This document shows, in pieces, positions 43,001 to 51,970 of a stretch of 64,000 nucleotides of DNA (positions are counted from its first letter, which is position 1; the number at the start of each line of letters is the position of its first letter). The DNA lies in IMG/VR virus record IMGVR_UViG_3300046532_001566, positions 52,086-116,085 of that record; one strand, 5' to 3'. The DNA is from a virus. The position numbers and the translations under genes were made by a program. The notes under the pieces are model-generated. The model worked only from the letters and a program-made list of their open reading frames with translations, did no database searches and was not told the DNA's origin.

Positions 43001-44200
43001 TTAGATGAAAGAAAGTCCTGCTGTTGCGATTGCAATGTTATTAACATAATCAGCCGCGTTACCAAGAGAAGAAGCTGTATTTGAAAGCTCAACATATCCG
43101 TAACGTGTCATAAAGCTGACCGTTGGTTCGAATGTGTTAGGATCAAGTACAACGCCTGAGCTCATTAGAGGAATGTAAGGGCAGTAGAATGCTGGAGCAT
43201 CCATTTCGTTTCCGCCTTTATAGCCAATTAGTACAGGAGCGCCGTCACCAGCATAATGGTTAACGTAAACTCTTACTGAGCTATTAAGTGTTCCAACAAA
43301 CTTAGTATTTGTTGGTGCTTCAAATGTACCTTCAGTTGTTCTTGCAAACGCTGAAGTTGTAGCAGATTGTAGAATTGTTAAAGCTGTTGGGCTTACAACA
43401 ATGTAGTTACCTGCGCCACGTCTTGTGCGAGAAGCAATATCGTTAGCGGCTCTATTAATAAGAACTGCTAATGCGGCATGCTCATCACCAACGAAGTTGG
43501 CTGTACCACTAACTGAGGCTTGGTCGTATGTACCGAAAGCACTACCAGAAAGTGAAGTAAGAGATTGGATAACCTCCTGATCAATTTCAGCAGTAATTTC
43601 TTGTGCAAGAGCGGCCATAATCTCAGCTTCAACGTCAACACCATGAATGGCTTGTGCGTCTTGAGCGGCTTCAAAAGTCCAACGAGCTGATAGCTTACGA
43701 GACTTAGCTTCTACAGTTTCTTTAAGGATCTGGATGGACATTTTATTACCACCGGTTCCTTCTTTAGATGCTGTAGCGTCTGCTTTACCAGCGGCATCAC
43801 CTGAGTACTGGTTAGCAATAGCAAATGGGCTAAGAGCTTCATCACCAGCAACAACTTCTGCACCAACTTGTCCGTCTTCGTTTGTAGAAGCGGCAACCGC
43901 TTCAGCATAACGTACACGAAGTGTATGGATCTGTGAAACTGGACCCTGCATAGGCTGAACACCGACTAATTCGTTAGCGATGGTTGTTGGCATAACACGT
44001 CTGATAACTGGTAGAATTACTTTGTTAAGTACTGCTATGTTTCCAGATGCTGATGCACCAGTGGTAGCTGTTTCAGACAAATACCTTTTAGTATTTTCTA
44101 AGCAAACTTCCATTGTAGTTTTACGTTGTCCGTTAAGACCCTCTGTAAGGGCTTCTTTAGTTGCGGACCAATTTTTAGCTTCAAAAAGAGCTTCTGACAT
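43001..44200 (-). CDS. 23: major capsid protein gp23
   Basis: 399 aa, shorter than T4 gp23 (521). The N-terminus has a probable gp21 cleavage site at YLSE (about 40-43), which matches the (L/I)-x-E rule. PVIRRVMPTTIANELVGVQPMQGPVSQIHTLR is the family hallmark region and AYTPLEADM-type core helices follow. RTRRGAGNYIVVSPTAL and a C-terminal PFAYCPYIPL-like FYCPYIPLMSSG are conserved. AAGGAGA precedes the ATG. It is the end of the gp21-gp22-gp23 block. Confidence 0.93.
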   Translation of the reverse strand: MSEALFEAKNWSATKEALTEGLNGQRKTTMEVCLENTKRYLSETATTGASASGNIAVLNKVILPVIRRVMPTTIANELVGVQPMQGPVSQIHTLRVRYAEAVAASTNEDGQVGAEVVAGDEALSPFAIANQYSGDAAGKADATASKEGTGGNKMSIQILKETVEAKSRKLSARWTFEAAQDAQAIHGVDVEAEIMAALAQEITAEIDQEVIQSLTSLSGSAFGTYDQASVSGTANFVGDEHAALAVLINRAANDIASRTRRGAGNYIVVSPTALTILQSATTSAFARTTEGTFEAPTNTKFVGTLNSSVRVYVNHYAGDGAPVLIGYKGGNEMDAPAFYCPYIPLMSSGVVLDPNTFEPTVSFMTRYGYVELSNTASSLGNAADYVNNIAIATAGLSFI

Positions 44201-44216
44201 TTTTAATGTCTCCTTC

Positions 44217-45329
44217 TTAAATACCAGCTAATTTGCGAAGATCTGCAATAGTAGAATTAACTTCTGTTGCAATCTCTTCAACAACTTGTGCTGATTTATT
44301 TCCTGTAATCACAGTCTTCTGTGATTGTTGACCCTCAACGATAACTTTCTTGTCCCTACGGACCTCTTCGTTAAGAACTGATGGCAAGTACTTTTGGAAA
44401 GCTTCGTTAAGTTTACTTGTTGGTGTAGACTCAAGTAGTTCATCCATAATAACTCTTTTGTCTTTAGACAAAGGAGAATTAAGTTCTTGCATAATCCGAG
44501 AACGAGTCATCTGGTCTTCCGCTAGGCGCTGACGACGACTTGATTCGGTAATGAGATTTTCTTTTTCAGCAATAGCACCATGTGCTTCTGCTAATTTAAC
44601 TTCCATCTCAGTAATCTTATTAGTAAGTTCACTTACTGCTGTACCATCTGCAAATTTGCTTGCCATAAATTCTGCGGCAAACGCTTCCATGATCTTACGA
44701 CCAAAGTTGTTTTCTTTTGCTTCACGGATATCTGTTTTAAGCGAGGACAATTCAGTTTTGAAAGATTCAACTACTAAGCCATTGACTTTTTCGCTTGCTT
44801 TCTTAATAAACTGTGTTCTTGCTTCTTCGATAGCAGTACGACCTTCTGAAATTAGTTTAACTCTGGCTTCAACTAATCTTTTATGGTCTTCATGTAACTC
44901 TGAAAGCTCATTAGTTAATTTGCGTAATGCAAATTCTTCTAAGCCTTTAAAACTAACTTTTTGTGAGGCACGATCTGCCTTTAATTCTGCAACTTCTTTT
45001 GCTAAAGTTTCCATAACAAACTTTTGTAAAAGTTGTGCATCATCACTAATCTTTGTAGCATATTTTACACGAGTAGTTTGAGTGTCTTCGTGTAACTTCT
45101 TAAACTCGTCACTAGCACCAGAAATGGTATCTTGAATTAACTTATCCATTGCTTCAACGAGTTGACCTTTATCATGCTCATAACGTGAAGCGAATTCTTC
45201 GCGGAGTTCCGCTGTAACTTCTTCACGTGTTTCTATCTGTTTGGAATCCCAAGCGGCGTTGATATTCTCACGCACCTCTTCAGATAATACTACAGAGCCG
45301 AGCAAATCTGTAAAAGTTTCATTACTCAT
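44217..45329 (-). CDS. 22: prohead scaffold core protein gp22
   Basis: A 370-aa, almost wholly helical, charged protein (T4 269), as expected of the internal scaffold that is later degraded by gp21. Heptad-like Glu/Lys repeats run from residue 20 to 300. The C-terminus (TEVNSTIADLRKLAGI) is a short conserved helix. GGAGAC precedes the ATG. Position between gp21 and gp23 confirms it. Confidence 0.88.
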   Translation of the reverse strand: MSNETFTDLLGSVVLSEEVRENINAAWDSKQIETREEVTAELREEFASRYEHDKGQLVEAMDKLIQDTISGASDEFKKLHEDTQTTRVKYATKISDDAQLLQKFVMETLAKEVAELKADRASQKVSFKGLEEFALRKLTNELSELHEDHKRLVEARVKLISEGRTAIEEARTQFIKKASEKVNGLVVESFKTELSSLKTDIREAKENNFGRKIMEAFAAEFMASKFADGTAVSELTNKITEMEVKLAEAHGAIAEKENLITESSRRQRLAEDQMTRSRIMQELNSPLSKDKRVIMDELLESTPTSKLNEAFQKYLPSVLNEEVRRDKKVIVEGQQSQKTVITGNKSAQVVEEIATEVNSTIADLRKLAGI

Positions 45330-45341
45330 AATTTTGTCTCC

Positions 45342-45983
45342 TCAGACTTTTTTAAGATTCTCAAGGAATCTAAGTACCTCTATTTCAAGGTGCTTTTGTG
45401 CGGACTTGTCGTAAGTCGTCGCTAGGGCTACATCCATAAGAGCGGCTCGTCTTCGATCTTGCATAACTCTTTCATAAATTGGAGTTGGATAAGCATCAGG
45501 AGCACTAGGTTGTGCTACAACGTCAACAGTAACAATTTCAAATTCTGAAACTTTACCGCCGGCGCCTACATTGCCTGATCCTCTTGAACTAACTCCTAAT
45601 TTAACTTTAGCTTCCAGTAATGTTTTAATGATGTTGCCCATTGGAGTTGGAATAATTTTTAATTGTCCATATCCATCGGAACCTTGCATCCACATTTTTG
45701 TAACCATATGACTTACTCGGTCAATATTAACCTGTAAATCATCTGGGTGATCTGCTTCACCTAATACTGAAAAACCATCGCCTAATCGTTGACTAATGCT
45801 CTCTACAGCCCGGGAAATTTCATCTGCGGGATAAACTCGTTCGTTATGATTGACTTTATCACCTTGAATAAAAATTCCTTTCATGTAGAGATTCTTACCG
45901 CCATCATTGCCGTCTTCAATCGTTTCGACAATTAAGCCTGCTTGATCAAATGAAAGTCTTTCTGTTAATGGCTGTAAGTTCAT
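45342..45983 (-). CDS. 21: prohead protease gp21
   Basis: Cleaves scaffold and capsid proteins during maturation. 213 aa, like T4 gp21 (212). HNERVYPADEI near 45-55, LGEADHPDDLQ with the catalytic histidine near 79, and LGVSSRGSGNVG with the catalytic serine near 136-145 are typical of phage S77-type proteases. VDVVAQPSAPDAY follows. Confidence 0.92.
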   Translation of the reverse strand: MNLQPLTERLSFDQAGLIVETIEDGNDGGKNLYMKGIFIQGDKVNHNERVYPADEISRAVESISQRLGDGFSVLGEADHPDDLQVNIDRVSHMVTKMWMQGSDGYGQLKIIPTPMGNIIKTLLEAKVKLGVSSRGSGNVGAGGKVSEFEIVTVDVVAQPSAPDAYPTPIYERVMQDRRRAALMDVALATTYDKSAQKHLEIEVLRFLENLKKV

Positions 45984-45987
45984 CTTA

Positions 45988-46740
45988 TTACCCCTTTACT
46001 TGGCTCATTGAAGGCTCAGTAGTTCCGTGTGGTAGTTCCTGTGAAGCTGGAGCTTTAGCTGGAGCTGTTCCAGATGCAACACCTTCTGCGGCGCCACTAC
46101 CTGTGTTTACTACTTTACCACCCATGTCGTTTTTCTTAGCAACTGGGCTTGCTTTATTATCTGCATGATCTGCCATATCTGGCTTCTGTGCTAACTTGAG
46201 TTCAGCCGCTTCGTCAATCTTCTCTTCAGAATCAGCTTCGTCGATGCTTTCATCTTTATCTTCAAATTGTACGGATTCTGCTGGAATCTCTTCTGCATCC
46301 ATTGGGATTTCATCTGTTACAATGTCATCTCCTGGGATTTCTTCGTCTGCACCACCTGTAAGCATTTCTTCAAATTCTGCTTTAAGGTTAGCAAGTGCTG
46401 ATTCTACATCAACCATTGCATCTGCAACGTCTGCGGCATCTGCTGATACAGGAGCTTCTTCAGCACCCATTTCATCGCCAATTTCTTCAGCATCAATATC
46501 TGGGTCAATTTCTGAATCAAGGTCAAGTTCGTCATCACCTTCTTCAGTTAAGTCTGCTTCAACTTCATCAACTGCGGCATCAATATCTGCAATTTCTTCT
46601 TCTAAATTAGTATCATCCGACATAATGTCTTCATAGACTTTGCGGCCGATACCAACATAGTAATCATGTAATAGATCACTTGCTTTTGCTTCTTCTTTAT
46701 TCAAAAGATGCTCAAGTGCCTGTTCAAGTACTGTTGTCAT
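45988..46740 (-). CDS. acidic prohead core protein (gp67/gp68-like)
   Basis: A 250-aa, extremely acidic protein. The first ~40 residues are folded (EQALEHLLNKEEAKASDLLH, YYVGIGRKVYEDIM), then long Asp/Glu-rich stretches (EEEIADIDAAVDEVEADLTE) and a polar C-terminus. The N-terminal pattern and the position beside gp21 match core proteins of marine T4-like phages, but which T4 gene it equals is uncertain. GGAG precedes the ATG. Confidence 0.72.
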   Translation of the reverse strand: MTTVLEQALEHLLNKEEAKASDLLHDYYVGIGRKVYEDIMSDDTNLEEEIADIDAAVDEVEADLTEEGDDELDLDSEIDPDIDAEEIGDEMGAEEAPVSADAADVADAMVDVESALANLKAEFEEMLTGGADEEIPGDDIVTDEIPMDAEEIPAESVQFEDKDESIDEADSEEKIDEAAELKLAQKPDMADHADNKASPVAKKNDMGGKVVNTGSGAAEGVASGTAPAKAPASQELPHGTTEPSMSQVKG

Positions 46741-46882
46741 ATTCTTTTTCTCCTTATCGCGAAAGGCGGGTATTCACCAATAAGTACTTACTAATGACAC
46801 ACGAAATAGTACGGGTTATGGGGTAAAAACAGTACTTTTTGGCACAATTTTAAAATTTTGAGAGGAAATTATTTAAAGTAAA

Positions 46883-47089
46883 TTATACTGCTGGAGGTCG
46901 AGCATACATTTTTGTAATAGCTTCGAGTCTTGTCTTCTGTTCGTACTTTCTTAGCTCACGAAGTTTACGCAACCTGTTTACATGTTCTAAAGTCATACGA
47001 TGTCGTCGCATATCGGAATAAAATGCTACTTCAGGATCTACTTCTTCTTCAATCTCATCTTGTATTTGTGTTAAGTCATTGAATCTCAT
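46883..47089 (-). CDS. small head-assembly protein (gp67-like position)
   Basis: About 68 aa from the ATG at 47089. A longer frame to 47140 runs into gp20. It is helical and charged: DEIEEEVDPEVAFYSDMRRH then MTLEHVNRLRKLRELRKYEQ. It follows gp20, where T4 places gp67 and gp68. A late octamer ends 5 nt before the ATG. The 142 bases between it and the next gene are AT-rich with no gene that I can see. Confidence 0.7.
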   Translation of the reverse strand: MRFNDLTQIQDEIEEEVDPEVAFYSDMRRHRMTLEHVNRLRKLRELRKYEQKTRLEAITKMYARPPAV

Positions 47090-47094
47090 AACTT

Positions 47095-47102
47095 TATTTA
47101 TT
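47095..47102 (-). promoter_or_regulatory. late promoter octamer, leaderless spacing
   Basis: AATAAATA on the minus strand, then AAGTT and ATG. It lies immediately after the gp20 stop. AAAGGA is 12 nt from the ATG, so a Shine-Dalgarno role is not excluded. Confidence 0.6.
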
Positions 47103-47105
47103 CCT

Positions 47106-48758
47106 TTACGCTGGTGGTTCCACAGGTTCGGCACCATCATCTGGTGCTGGTTCGCCAGTTTCTAAATCATCTGCAAATTCCATATCTGCATCACCTACTG
47201 CTCCGCCTCCGCCGCCACCAATATCTCCAAATCCAGCATCTTCATCTGGATTCTCTGGTACAGGGGATTTGTTTTCTTCTAACCAATATTTTTCATTTTC
47301 AAGCAATTCTGCTTCAGTTAGTCCTAAGAACTTCTGTAATTTAAATCTATGACTTAAATAAGGAACTTCAGCTAATTGTGTAAACACACTAGCTCTAGCA
47401 TTATTAACTTCAATCTGTCTATAATCACTAAAGTTTTGAGGCTCTAACATATCAATGTCAAAAGATGAAGTATCTACATTAATTCCTCTATGCTTAACAA
47501 AGGTTTTAAATTCTTTGCTTAACTTAGGCATAATCAAGCCTTGCAATCTTTGACAATATCTATTAAAACGATATTCTTGAATTAACGCCGTTCCTACACG
47601 ACCATCTGTCATTGGGGCCGCACTATCATCAGGACCAGTTGGCATATAACTGCTTGGGATACGCAAGCCTCTTAATAATTTATTAGAGAAGAATCTTAAA
47701 TCATCTATCTCGCCTAAGTTAGTTCCGCCTGGTAATACTTCAACTTTACTTCCTCTACCATCAGCTGATTGAGCAAAGAAAAAGTCTTCCATGATACTTA
47801 ATGGATTGTAACTTGCATCTAGTGCTGTGCCGCCACCTGATCTAGTTGGAATACGTCTTTGATGAATTTCGTTTTTAACTCTTTCCAAGAATCCCATTGC
47901 TTGGTGACTAGGCAAGTTGCCTGTATCAATGTAAAATACTCTACGCTCCGGAGCACGTTGTACACGATAGATAATAATTGCATCTTCGAGTAATTCTTTT
48001 TGTTTGTAAATTTTAAATACACTATCAAGTATACTAGCACCAAAAGGCCAGTTAGCATCTAATCCTTCACTTAAACTAATATGAATAATATCTTTTGCAT
48101 CAACTGTGACTTCAGTTCCGGTTTGTCCGCTCTTATAAGCACTATTAGAAACACTATATTGATTGTTTGGACCTGCTTGTACAGCATTAGCCATAGACTG
48201 CACACTTTCAATTGGCTTAGTTGCTACTTTTGCTCCTAAGTTAGGGTGCAAGTTACTAATAACATACTGTTCAACTTTACGACCTTCTGCTTCGTTAATT
48301 ACTGCTCTTTTAACGTCACCTGGGTTTACCCAATATAATTCAAATGTTTCCGGATCACGTAAGAAAAAGTGATCACCAAATTTAATTGAACTACGAAAAG
48401 TTCTAAATAATTTTGAATCCCAATCATTAATAGCACACCATTTTTTAAGTGTTTCGTTAATAACTTTACTTTCACTTGGTGTTGGATCCGAAGACCATCT
48501 AATTGCAAAAGGAAGATTTGTTATAGGATCTTCTTGAGTGCAAAATTCTGTAACAGTATCTAATGCCGCATTAACTTCTGAGTCTTGATCCATTTGATCA
48601 TATTGACTGTAACGTTCTACTCTGTTAGGTTGCCCTGTGTATACGTCTTGAAGCCAGCTTGCAAATTTTGATGAGCTTCCTCCAGACTGTCTCGGACCAT
48701 TGTTAGTCTGCTCGTTCTGGGGATCCCATATCTTAAAGTGTTTTTTCCATGATGCCAT
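47106..48758 (-). CDS. 20: portal protein gp20
   Basis: Dodecameric portal at the capsid vertex. 550 aa (T4 524). KHFKIWDPQNEQ at the start, DSEVNAALDTVTEFCTQED near 58-76, RVQRAPERRVFYIDTGNLP near 262-280 and RIPSSYMPTGPDD near 372-384 are family hallmarks. The C-terminus is Gly- and acid-rich. The ATG lacks a Shine-Dalgarno sequence and follows a late-type octamer by 5 nt. Confidence 0.94.
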   Translation of the reverse strand: MASWKKHFKIWDPQNEQTNNGPRQSGGSSSKFASWLQDVYTGQPNRVERYSQYDQMDQDSEVNAALDTVTEFCTQEDPITNLPFAIRWSSDPTPSESKVINETLKKWCAINDWDSKLFRTFRSSIKFGDHFFLRDPETFELYWVNPGDVKRAVINEAEGRKVEQYVISNLHPNLGAKVATKPIESVQSMANAVQAGPNNQYSVSNSAYKSGQTGTEVTVDAKDIIHISLSEGLDANWPFGASILDSVFKIYKQKELLEDAIIIYRVQRAPERRVFYIDTGNLPSHQAMGFLERVKNEIHQRRIPTRSGGGTALDASYNPLSIMEDFFFAQSADGRGSKVEVLPGGTNLGEIDDLRFFSNKLLRGLRIPSSYMPTGPDDSAAPMTDGRVGTALIQEYRFNRYCQRLQGLIMPKLSKEFKTFVKHRGINVDTSSFDIDMLEPQNFSDYRQIEVNNARASVFTQLAEVPYLSHRFKLQKFLGLTEAELLENEKYWLEENKSPVPENPDEDAGFGDIGGGGGGAVGDADMEFADDLETGEPAPDDGAEPVEPPA

Positions 48759-48763
48759 ACTCT

Positions 48764-48771
48764 TACTTACC
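48764..48771 (-). promoter_or_regulatory. late-type octamer for gp20, leaderless spacing
   Basis: GGTAAGTA on the minus strand, then AGAGT and the gp20 ATG. Same geometry as at 14699, with the A-to-G variant. Confidence 0.55.
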
Positions 48772-48812
48772 TTTTTATATTAATAGTTAATTACCAAAAC
48801 GTATCTCTTTTA

Positions 48813-51800
48813 TTACCCACTAACTCTTGGTGAACCAATTAATGTTTGTGGTCTTGTATTCTTTTCAGCACGGCTTATATGTCCTTCAATGCTTTGAAGT
48901 ACTGTAAGCGTTTCTTTAGTAGTCTCTGTACGTCCGTCTGCATATGTAGTGGTTTCCTCTTTTTCCAGCTGTATTGATTCTGACACTGTTGCAGAACTTA
49001 ATGCTTTTGGTTGTTCAGGATCTTTAGCAAATAAGCTACCTACACCTGCAATAATAGTATCCCACATACTAGGTTTTGGTAATTGATCTAATGCTGATGC
49101 AGTTACTAATATACCTGCGGCTAAATCATGATATCTATCTGCCAAGTCTAACGGTAAGTTTAATTTATTAAAATCTGTATTGTTTAATGATGTTGATAAC
49201 ATCATCATAGATATTGCTAAATCTCCAATTCCATTAACTGCATCTGAGGATATGTTACTTGTCATATCAATAAAGGAATCTAACTTATCTAATGCTGTTT
49301 CAGATACTCCTTCTAATCCTTTATTAAAAATCATTAAGTTTCTACCAAATCTAGCAACCGAAGTAGCCATTAACTGGACACCTTTTGCGGCTCCAGCAAT
49401 TTTAACTATCTTATCAATTGGTCCTTCGGACTGGAACATTCCCATAAAGCTACTAAGTGCTCCGCCTCCTGCTAGTGCGGCAAGTCCTACTCCCATTAAT
49501 GCTAATGCAGGGCCTAATGCAAGTAATGTTCCAATAGGGACTGTACCTATCATTTGCAACCCATAACCTAAATCTATCATTGCTTCTCCTGCTAATCCTG
49601 CGGCAAAAGCAAACGGAATTAATGCGGCTCCAAGTACACCTATTGCTAATGCACCTAACATAATAGGTGCAATCATACCTGAAGCTCCAATAAGTGCGGC
49701 TCCAGCAGTAACTACTCCTAAAGCAATACCTCCTGCAATAACTCCGCCCCAATTAATGTTTGAAAATTGCTGGAATGCTTTACCAGCAATCCACATTGCT
49801 CCACCAACTGCGGCTAATACTGCGGCTCCGATAAAATATTTTGGATTTGATACTGCGGATAATCCTTTGCCTATTCCTTCTAATGAATACTGAACTAGTT
49901 TTCCAATTCCTTTACCTAATCCACTTCCAAGTTTAGCGGCGCCAGCTCCAATTGATGTCATTGCACTACCTATTCCTTTAGCAAGACCTGCAATCCCTTT
50001 GCCAAACGATGTCATACCTTCGCCAATTCCTTTAAAGAGCTTAGAAAGCCCTGATCCTATTCCTCCCATAGTATCTTTAATCATAGATCCTACGCTTTTA
50101 GTTTTTTCTCCAAATTTCCCTAATGCGGCAGTACTTTTAGTTAAACCAGAAGTACTAGGCATTTCAGGTGTAGTACCTCCACCACCCATCATTCCTTTTA
50201 CAAATCCTCCTGCCTTACCTAATAAACCAGGTTTACTTGCAACTCCTCCTACTACACTTTTTGCACCTTTTAATCCTCCGCCTATTGCACCAGAAGTCAT
50301 TTTGCTAAAGCCGTCTTTAACGCTACCAAATAATCCTTTAAGCATACCTCCACTACCGCCTATTGATAGTGCGGCGGCACTACCTGCGGCCGCCAACGAC
50401 ATAAAGGTACCTAATAATCCAACTCCACCTGCAACTAATCCCCAGAACGCTCCTTTAGCAAAATCAACTGATGTTTTCATGTTTGTTAAAGATTCAATAT
50501 TACCTGCTTCTGTGGTTTTTCCTTTTTTAGAATTAGCCTCAGCATCTTTATCAGATTTATTTGTAGTATCGCTTAGGCGTTTAAATGCTAATCCAATTCC
50601 GGCCGCGGCATTCATATTAGTATCAACAAAGTTTTCATTAGATGCCCATGTATTCATTGAGGCGCTTTCCATGCTTTTCATTGCGTCTAATAATGTACCG
50701 TCACCTTTAGTTTTTTGACCTGTATCCATCATTGCAATCGCTGAAGCGATTGCGGCGGCTTCAGCACCAGTCTTTCCTTCTGTTGCAATAGCAACCGCTT
50801 GACCTGTTTGTCCTGCGGCCATTGCGGCTGATGCTCTATCTCTTTGATCTTGACTTAGATTGCCAAGTAATTGTCCCATAACGCCTTGAATTTCAGTAGC
50901 ATCAGAACCTACTCCTAAGTTTGCGGCTCTTTGTCCTGCAATAGACTTTTGGAAAGCCATAGATGCTTGCATAATTGCATGAGCACTAACACCAAACTGA
51001 TCACTTAATCCTCTAGCTGTCTTTGCGGTAGTAGCATAACTCTTAATTGCTACTTGCATTGCTTTATCTTGATCTACTCCTGCCCTTCTTGCAACATCTA
51101 GTCCGGCGGCCATTAAACTAGCACTCTGTTTTTCAGTAAGTCCTAATTGTGCTGTTAACTTAGCTGTTTCGTTAACTGACTTTGCAGAAACTCCATGTGC
51201 TTTTGTAAGGTTGCCCATCATAGAAGAACCGTTTCTAACTGCTCTCGACATTTGAGATAAGTTTTTAACTGCGTCTTCTGTAGTTGCTCCTAATAACTTA
51301 AAACCACCACCACTTTCATTAATAACAGTTGCAAACTCTTTACCAAGTCCAGACATCATTGATTGTGTTTGCATTAAGCCAACACTTACTGCACCTAAGT
51401 TTAATGCTCCGCTTGCACTTCTAGCGGCTTCTGCAAAGTTTTCTAATGTTCCCCAGGCAAATCCTAAACCTAATGCAAATTTACCTAGAACTTTAGTAAA
51501 CGTTGAACTTCCGTTTATTAATGCACCTGATAATTGCTTTAATGAGTCTTGTCCAGATTTACCAGCGTCTGCTAAACCGGCACCAAATGACTTTAATCTG
51601 TTTTGAGTTGCTTTTTGTTGCCAATTCAATTTAGTTGATGAAGTTATAAGTTTAGCATTGGCTCCAGTCATATCTCCTAGGCTTTTACTAGTACCTTTTG
51701 CTGTAGCACCAAGTGAATTAAGTTTTTTAGCAACATCATCGCTGGCTCCTGAAGCTTTGTTAGCTGACTTTGTTCTATTACCACCTGTAGATGATCCTTT

Positions 51801-51875
51801 ATTACCAATATCACGACCGAGCTTGGCAATCTGATCAGTTAACTTATCTATTGCTTCTTTTAATTCTTCTTCCAT
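48813..51875 (-). CDS. tape measure protein
   Basis: A 1020-aa protein that sets tail length. The N-terminus is polar and coiled coil-like. Residues 150-420 are Ala/Gly/Ser-rich helices with SLMAAGLDVARRAGVDQDKA, as in TP901-type tape measures. Hydrophobic Gly/Ala-rich segments follow (GFIGAAVLAAVGGAMWIAG, GGVIAGGIALGVVTAGAAL, APIMLGALAIGVLGAAL) that could insert into the inner membrane during DNA entry. It is longer than T4 gp29 (590), which suggests a longer tail. A gp26-type gene is divergent next to it. Confidence 0.82.
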   Translation of the reverse strand: MEEELKEAIDKLTDQIAKLGRDIGNKGSSTGGNRTKSANKASGASDDVAKKLNSLGATAKGTSKSLGDMTGANAKLITSSTKLNWQQKATQNRLKSFGAGLADAGKSGQDSLKQLSGALINGSSTFTKVLGKFALGLGFAWGTLENFAEAARSASGALNLGAVSVGLMQTQSMMSGLGKEFATVINESGGGFKLLGATTEDAVKNLSQMSRAVRNGSSMMGNLTKAHGVSAKSVNETAKLTAQLGLTEKQSASLMAAGLDVARRAGVDQDKAMQVAIKSYATTAKTARGLSDQFGVSAHAIMQASMAFQKSIAGQRAANLGVGSDATEIQGVMGQLLGNLSQDQRDRASAAMAAGQTGQAVAIATEGKTGAEAAAIASAIAMMDTGQKTKGDGTLLDAMKSMESASMNTWASNENFVDTNMNAAAGIGLAFKRLSDTTNKSDKDAEANSKKGKTTEAGNIESLTNMKTSVDFAKGAFWGLVAGGVGLLGTFMSLAAAGSAAALSIGGSGGMLKGLFGSVKDGFSKMTSGAIGGGLKGAKSVVGGVASKPGLLGKAGGFVKGMMGGGGTTPEMPSTSGLTKSTAALGKFGEKTKSVGSMIKDTMGGIGSGLSKLFKGIGEGMTSFGKGIAGLAKGIGSAMTSIGAGAAKLGSGLGKGIGKLVQYSLEGIGKGLSAVSNPKYFIGAAVLAAVGGAMWIAGKAFQQFSNINWGGVIAGGIALGVVTAGAALIGASGMIAPIMLGALAIGVLGAALIPFAFAAGLAGEAMIDLGYGLQMIGTVPIGTLLALGPALALMGVGLAALAGGGALSSFMGMFQSEGPIDKIVKIAGAAKGVQLMATSVARFGRNLMIFNKGLEGVSETALDKLDSFIDMTSNISSDAVNGIGDLAISMMMLSTSLNNTDFNKLNLPLDLADRYHDLAAGILVTASALDQLPKPSMWDTIIAGVGSLFAKDPEQPKALSSATVSESIQLEKEETTTYADGRTETTKETLTVLQSIEGHISRAEKNTRPQTLIGSPRVSG

Positions 51876-51921
51876 AGCGGTTTTGGACCTTTGATTCGTT
51901 ATAACCTGGTATAAGTATATT

Positions 51922-51954
51922 TACAAATAAAAGGCTTCTATAGCCTTATTTACC
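51922..51954. promoter_or_regulatory. divergent late promoters of tape measure and gp26-type genes
   Basis: Minus strand GGTAAATA at 51954-51947 faces the tape measure gene. Plus strand TACAAATA at 51922-51929 faces the gp26-type gene. The two lie in an inverted repeat with AAAGGC/GCCTT arms, so the elements are arranged symmetrically. The plus-strand element is the weaker match. Confidence 0.55.
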
Positions 51955-51970
51955 TGATAGGATTAACTAC

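Noticed and set aside
44551-45081. 176-codon plus-strand frame
   Set aside because: Antisense of gp22, with no Shine-Dalgarno or promoter and no recognisable protein.
46196-46636. 146-codon plus-strand frame, Ser-rich
   Set aside because: Antisense of the acidic prohead core gene.
49999-50718. 239-codon plus-strand frame, Pro-rich
   Set aside because: Antisense of the Gly/Ala-rich tape measure gene; a shadow of biased composition.
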